Source of the DNA: a virus
Reading direction: 5' to 3' (one strand)
DNA: 22,247 bases
IMG/VR virus record: IMGVR_UViG_3300033153_003914
Location: 1 to 22,247 of that record
The position numbers and the translations under genes were made by a program. This document shows positions 21,330 to 22,247 of this stretch, in pieces (the stretch's first letter is position 1; the number at the start of each line of letters is the position of its first letter). The notes beneath the pieces were generated by a model that saw only the letters and a program-made list of their open reading frames with translations, was not told the DNA's origin and did not search any database.

Positions 21330-22247
21330 TTAGTTCTCCGTCTTCCACTTCAATACTTTGATCGTCTTCTTCTTCTTCGATTTCGCTAGGCTCAGGCCAA
21401 ATGTAGATTTCGTGCTCTCCCACTTCAAGAGCAGGGATGTCAGGGTTCTTAGCTAGTATCCAAGGTAACAGGTGACGGTTGAGACTCTCAGCTATAACCA
21501 TAGCACTAGAGAATACCACTTCTGACTCTTCCATCAAGTGTACGGCAGTATTACCTGTACGTTCTGCATCATTAACTGTCGAGGTAAGCTGGTTACCCAA
21601 GAACATCTGATCTATCAGACCCTCTAGGTACTTACTATACTCTATCATATCCTCGAAGCCTTTGCCCTTTGGCTCAATGAGTTCTAATACTTGCTCGTCT
21701 GTGAGCATTGCCATCTGGTTATTCTTCAACGACTGTAGCTTGGTGGCGGCGGAAGATAAAGCTGATTGTACTCTATCAGGGCGTACATCAGATATCTTGT
21801 TCTTGAAGACCCGGATAGGCAAAGAGAACAACTCCATATAGGAATCTGTGTGTTTCCGCGCATCTTCCCAGCTCTTAGCTATCTTGTATGTAGATAGGCC
21901 TACTTGTAGATCACCCTCTGGTGAACTACCAGCTCCGGGTCTATGTATGATGAACTGATCCATTGGTAGTTGTGCGGCCTGTACTACGGTAACGCCTGTG
22001 TTCTCTTCGACGCGCATAAGACGAGTACCGTCCCACTGCATGTCTCCACCAGCATTGAACTTACGTCGTCCACCCATGAAGAAGTCAGGGAGTGTCCACT
22101 TGGGATCAGACACGTCAGTCTTGATCTGCATGAAGCGTACACCATCCACAATAGCCCATGTGAGCCACATTATCATGTCAGTCCAGTTACTAGTCAGGTC
22201 TAGTATCTCCGCTATGGCTTCGGCTCTTGGGCCTTCGCCTACGACAG
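21229..22247 (-). CDS. Portal protein, DUF935/Mu gp29-like, C-terminal part
   Basis: This segment continues the gene that starts at 409; bases 22134-22247 repeat 1-114. Of the full 437-aa protein it supplies the conserved core. MDQFIIHRPGAGSSPEGD and WEDARKHTDSYMELFSLPIR match the DUF935 pattern of a conserved phrase, a glycine-rich stretch and a wing helix. YLEGLIDQMFLGNQLTSTVN is the family's characteristic helix followed by a Q-x-L-T-S turn. ESLNRHLLPWILAKNPD is the final conserved helix. The extreme C-terminus (EIEEEEDDQSIEVEDGELND) is acidic and overlaps the 69-aa gene. At 437 aa the protein is shorter than Mu gp29 (about 512). Confidence 0.9.
   Translation of the reverse strand, partial: VVGEGPRAEAIAEILDLTSNWTDMIMWLTWAIVDGVRFMQIKTDVSDPKWTLPDFFMGGRRKFNAGGDMQWDGTRLMRVEENTGVTVVQAAQLPMDQFIIHRPGAGSSPEGDLQVGLSTYKIAKSWEDARKHTDSYMELFSLPIRVFKNKISDVRPDRVQSALSSAATKLQSLKNNQMAMLTDEQVLELIEPKGKGFEDMIEYSKYLEGLIDQMFLGNQLTSTVNDAERTGNTAVHLMEESEVVFSSAMVIAESLNRHLLPWILAKNPDIPALEVGEHEIYIWPEPSEIEEEEDDQSIEVEDGELNDDDDTRSAELPREPDQDTTGGSAAPSGTDTSV
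22134..22247. repeat. Terminal direct repeat, right copy (circle closure)
   Basis: Identical to bases 1-114. See the left copy. Annotation of the genome as a circle should remove one of the two. Confidence 0.95.

Noticed and set aside
1-22247. CRISPR arrays, insertion sequences, attachment sites
   Set aside because: No regularly spaced short repeats, no transposase-like frame and no inverted terminal repeats with a target duplication were seen. The only long repeats are the end overlap and the fibre block.
1-22247. Mu-like transposable phage
   Set aside because: The head genes are Mu-like, but MuA/MuB-type transposase genes, a repressor and end-binding repeats are all absent.
1-22247. Gene transfer agent
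   Set aside because: GTA clusters are chromosomal and linear. A closed 22-kb circle with its own terminase and portal joined across the ends does not fit, although the lack of replication genes is GTA-like.

Overview
The window looks like one complete circular phage-type genome, read once around plus a little. Bases 1-114 are repeated exactly at 22134-22247. The portal gene, cut by the window edges, reads without a break across that join, so the implied circle is 22,133 bp. Every gene I can support lies on the minus strand, and most neighbours are separated by a few bases or overlap (TAATG, ATGA, TAAGTG). Many starts have an AAGGA- or GGAG-type ribosome binding site, so the host is a bacterium. 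The head genes are Mu-like (DUF935 portal, gpI-type protease/scaffold, gpT-type capsid, DUF1320-like and gpG-like connectors). The tail genes look like those of a long non-contractile tail: there is no sheath, and there is one tape-measure-like protein. The host is not identifiable. Mu-like head modules suggest, but do not prove, a Gram-negative host.

Layout in the direction of transcription (leftward): a sigma70-like promoter at 3899-3926; small genes of 49, 110, 90 and 74 aa; a free-standing HNH homing-type endonuclease; terminase small and large subunits; the portal (409 to 1, continuing from the right end of the window); a 69-aa coiled-coil protein; a protease with a nested scaffold start; decoration protein; major capsid; a capsid-adjacent protein with a carbohydrate-binding-like domain; a 71-aa Cys-rich protein; two connector/completion proteins; tail tube; tail terminator; tape measure; three large tail-tip proteins; a 660-aa fibre-like protein; a 57-aa protein; a collagen-like fibre; a repeat-containing fibre; and a 64-aa protein ending at 4169. 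The only sizeable non-coding gap is 3863-4168, which is AT-rich and full of inverted repeats. The whole genome could be a single transcription unit running once around the circle from 3.9 kb back to 4.16 kb.

The striking feature is what is missing. A virion and a packaging motor are encoded, but no recognisable replication protein, transposase, integrase, repressor, holin, endolysin or spanin is present, and the unassigned frames are mostly short. The circle could be a minimal virus relying on its host, a helper-dependent or segmented element, or the late half of a larger phage from which the early/lysis module has been lost at the 3.9-4.2 kb gap. The sequence alone cannot decide between these.
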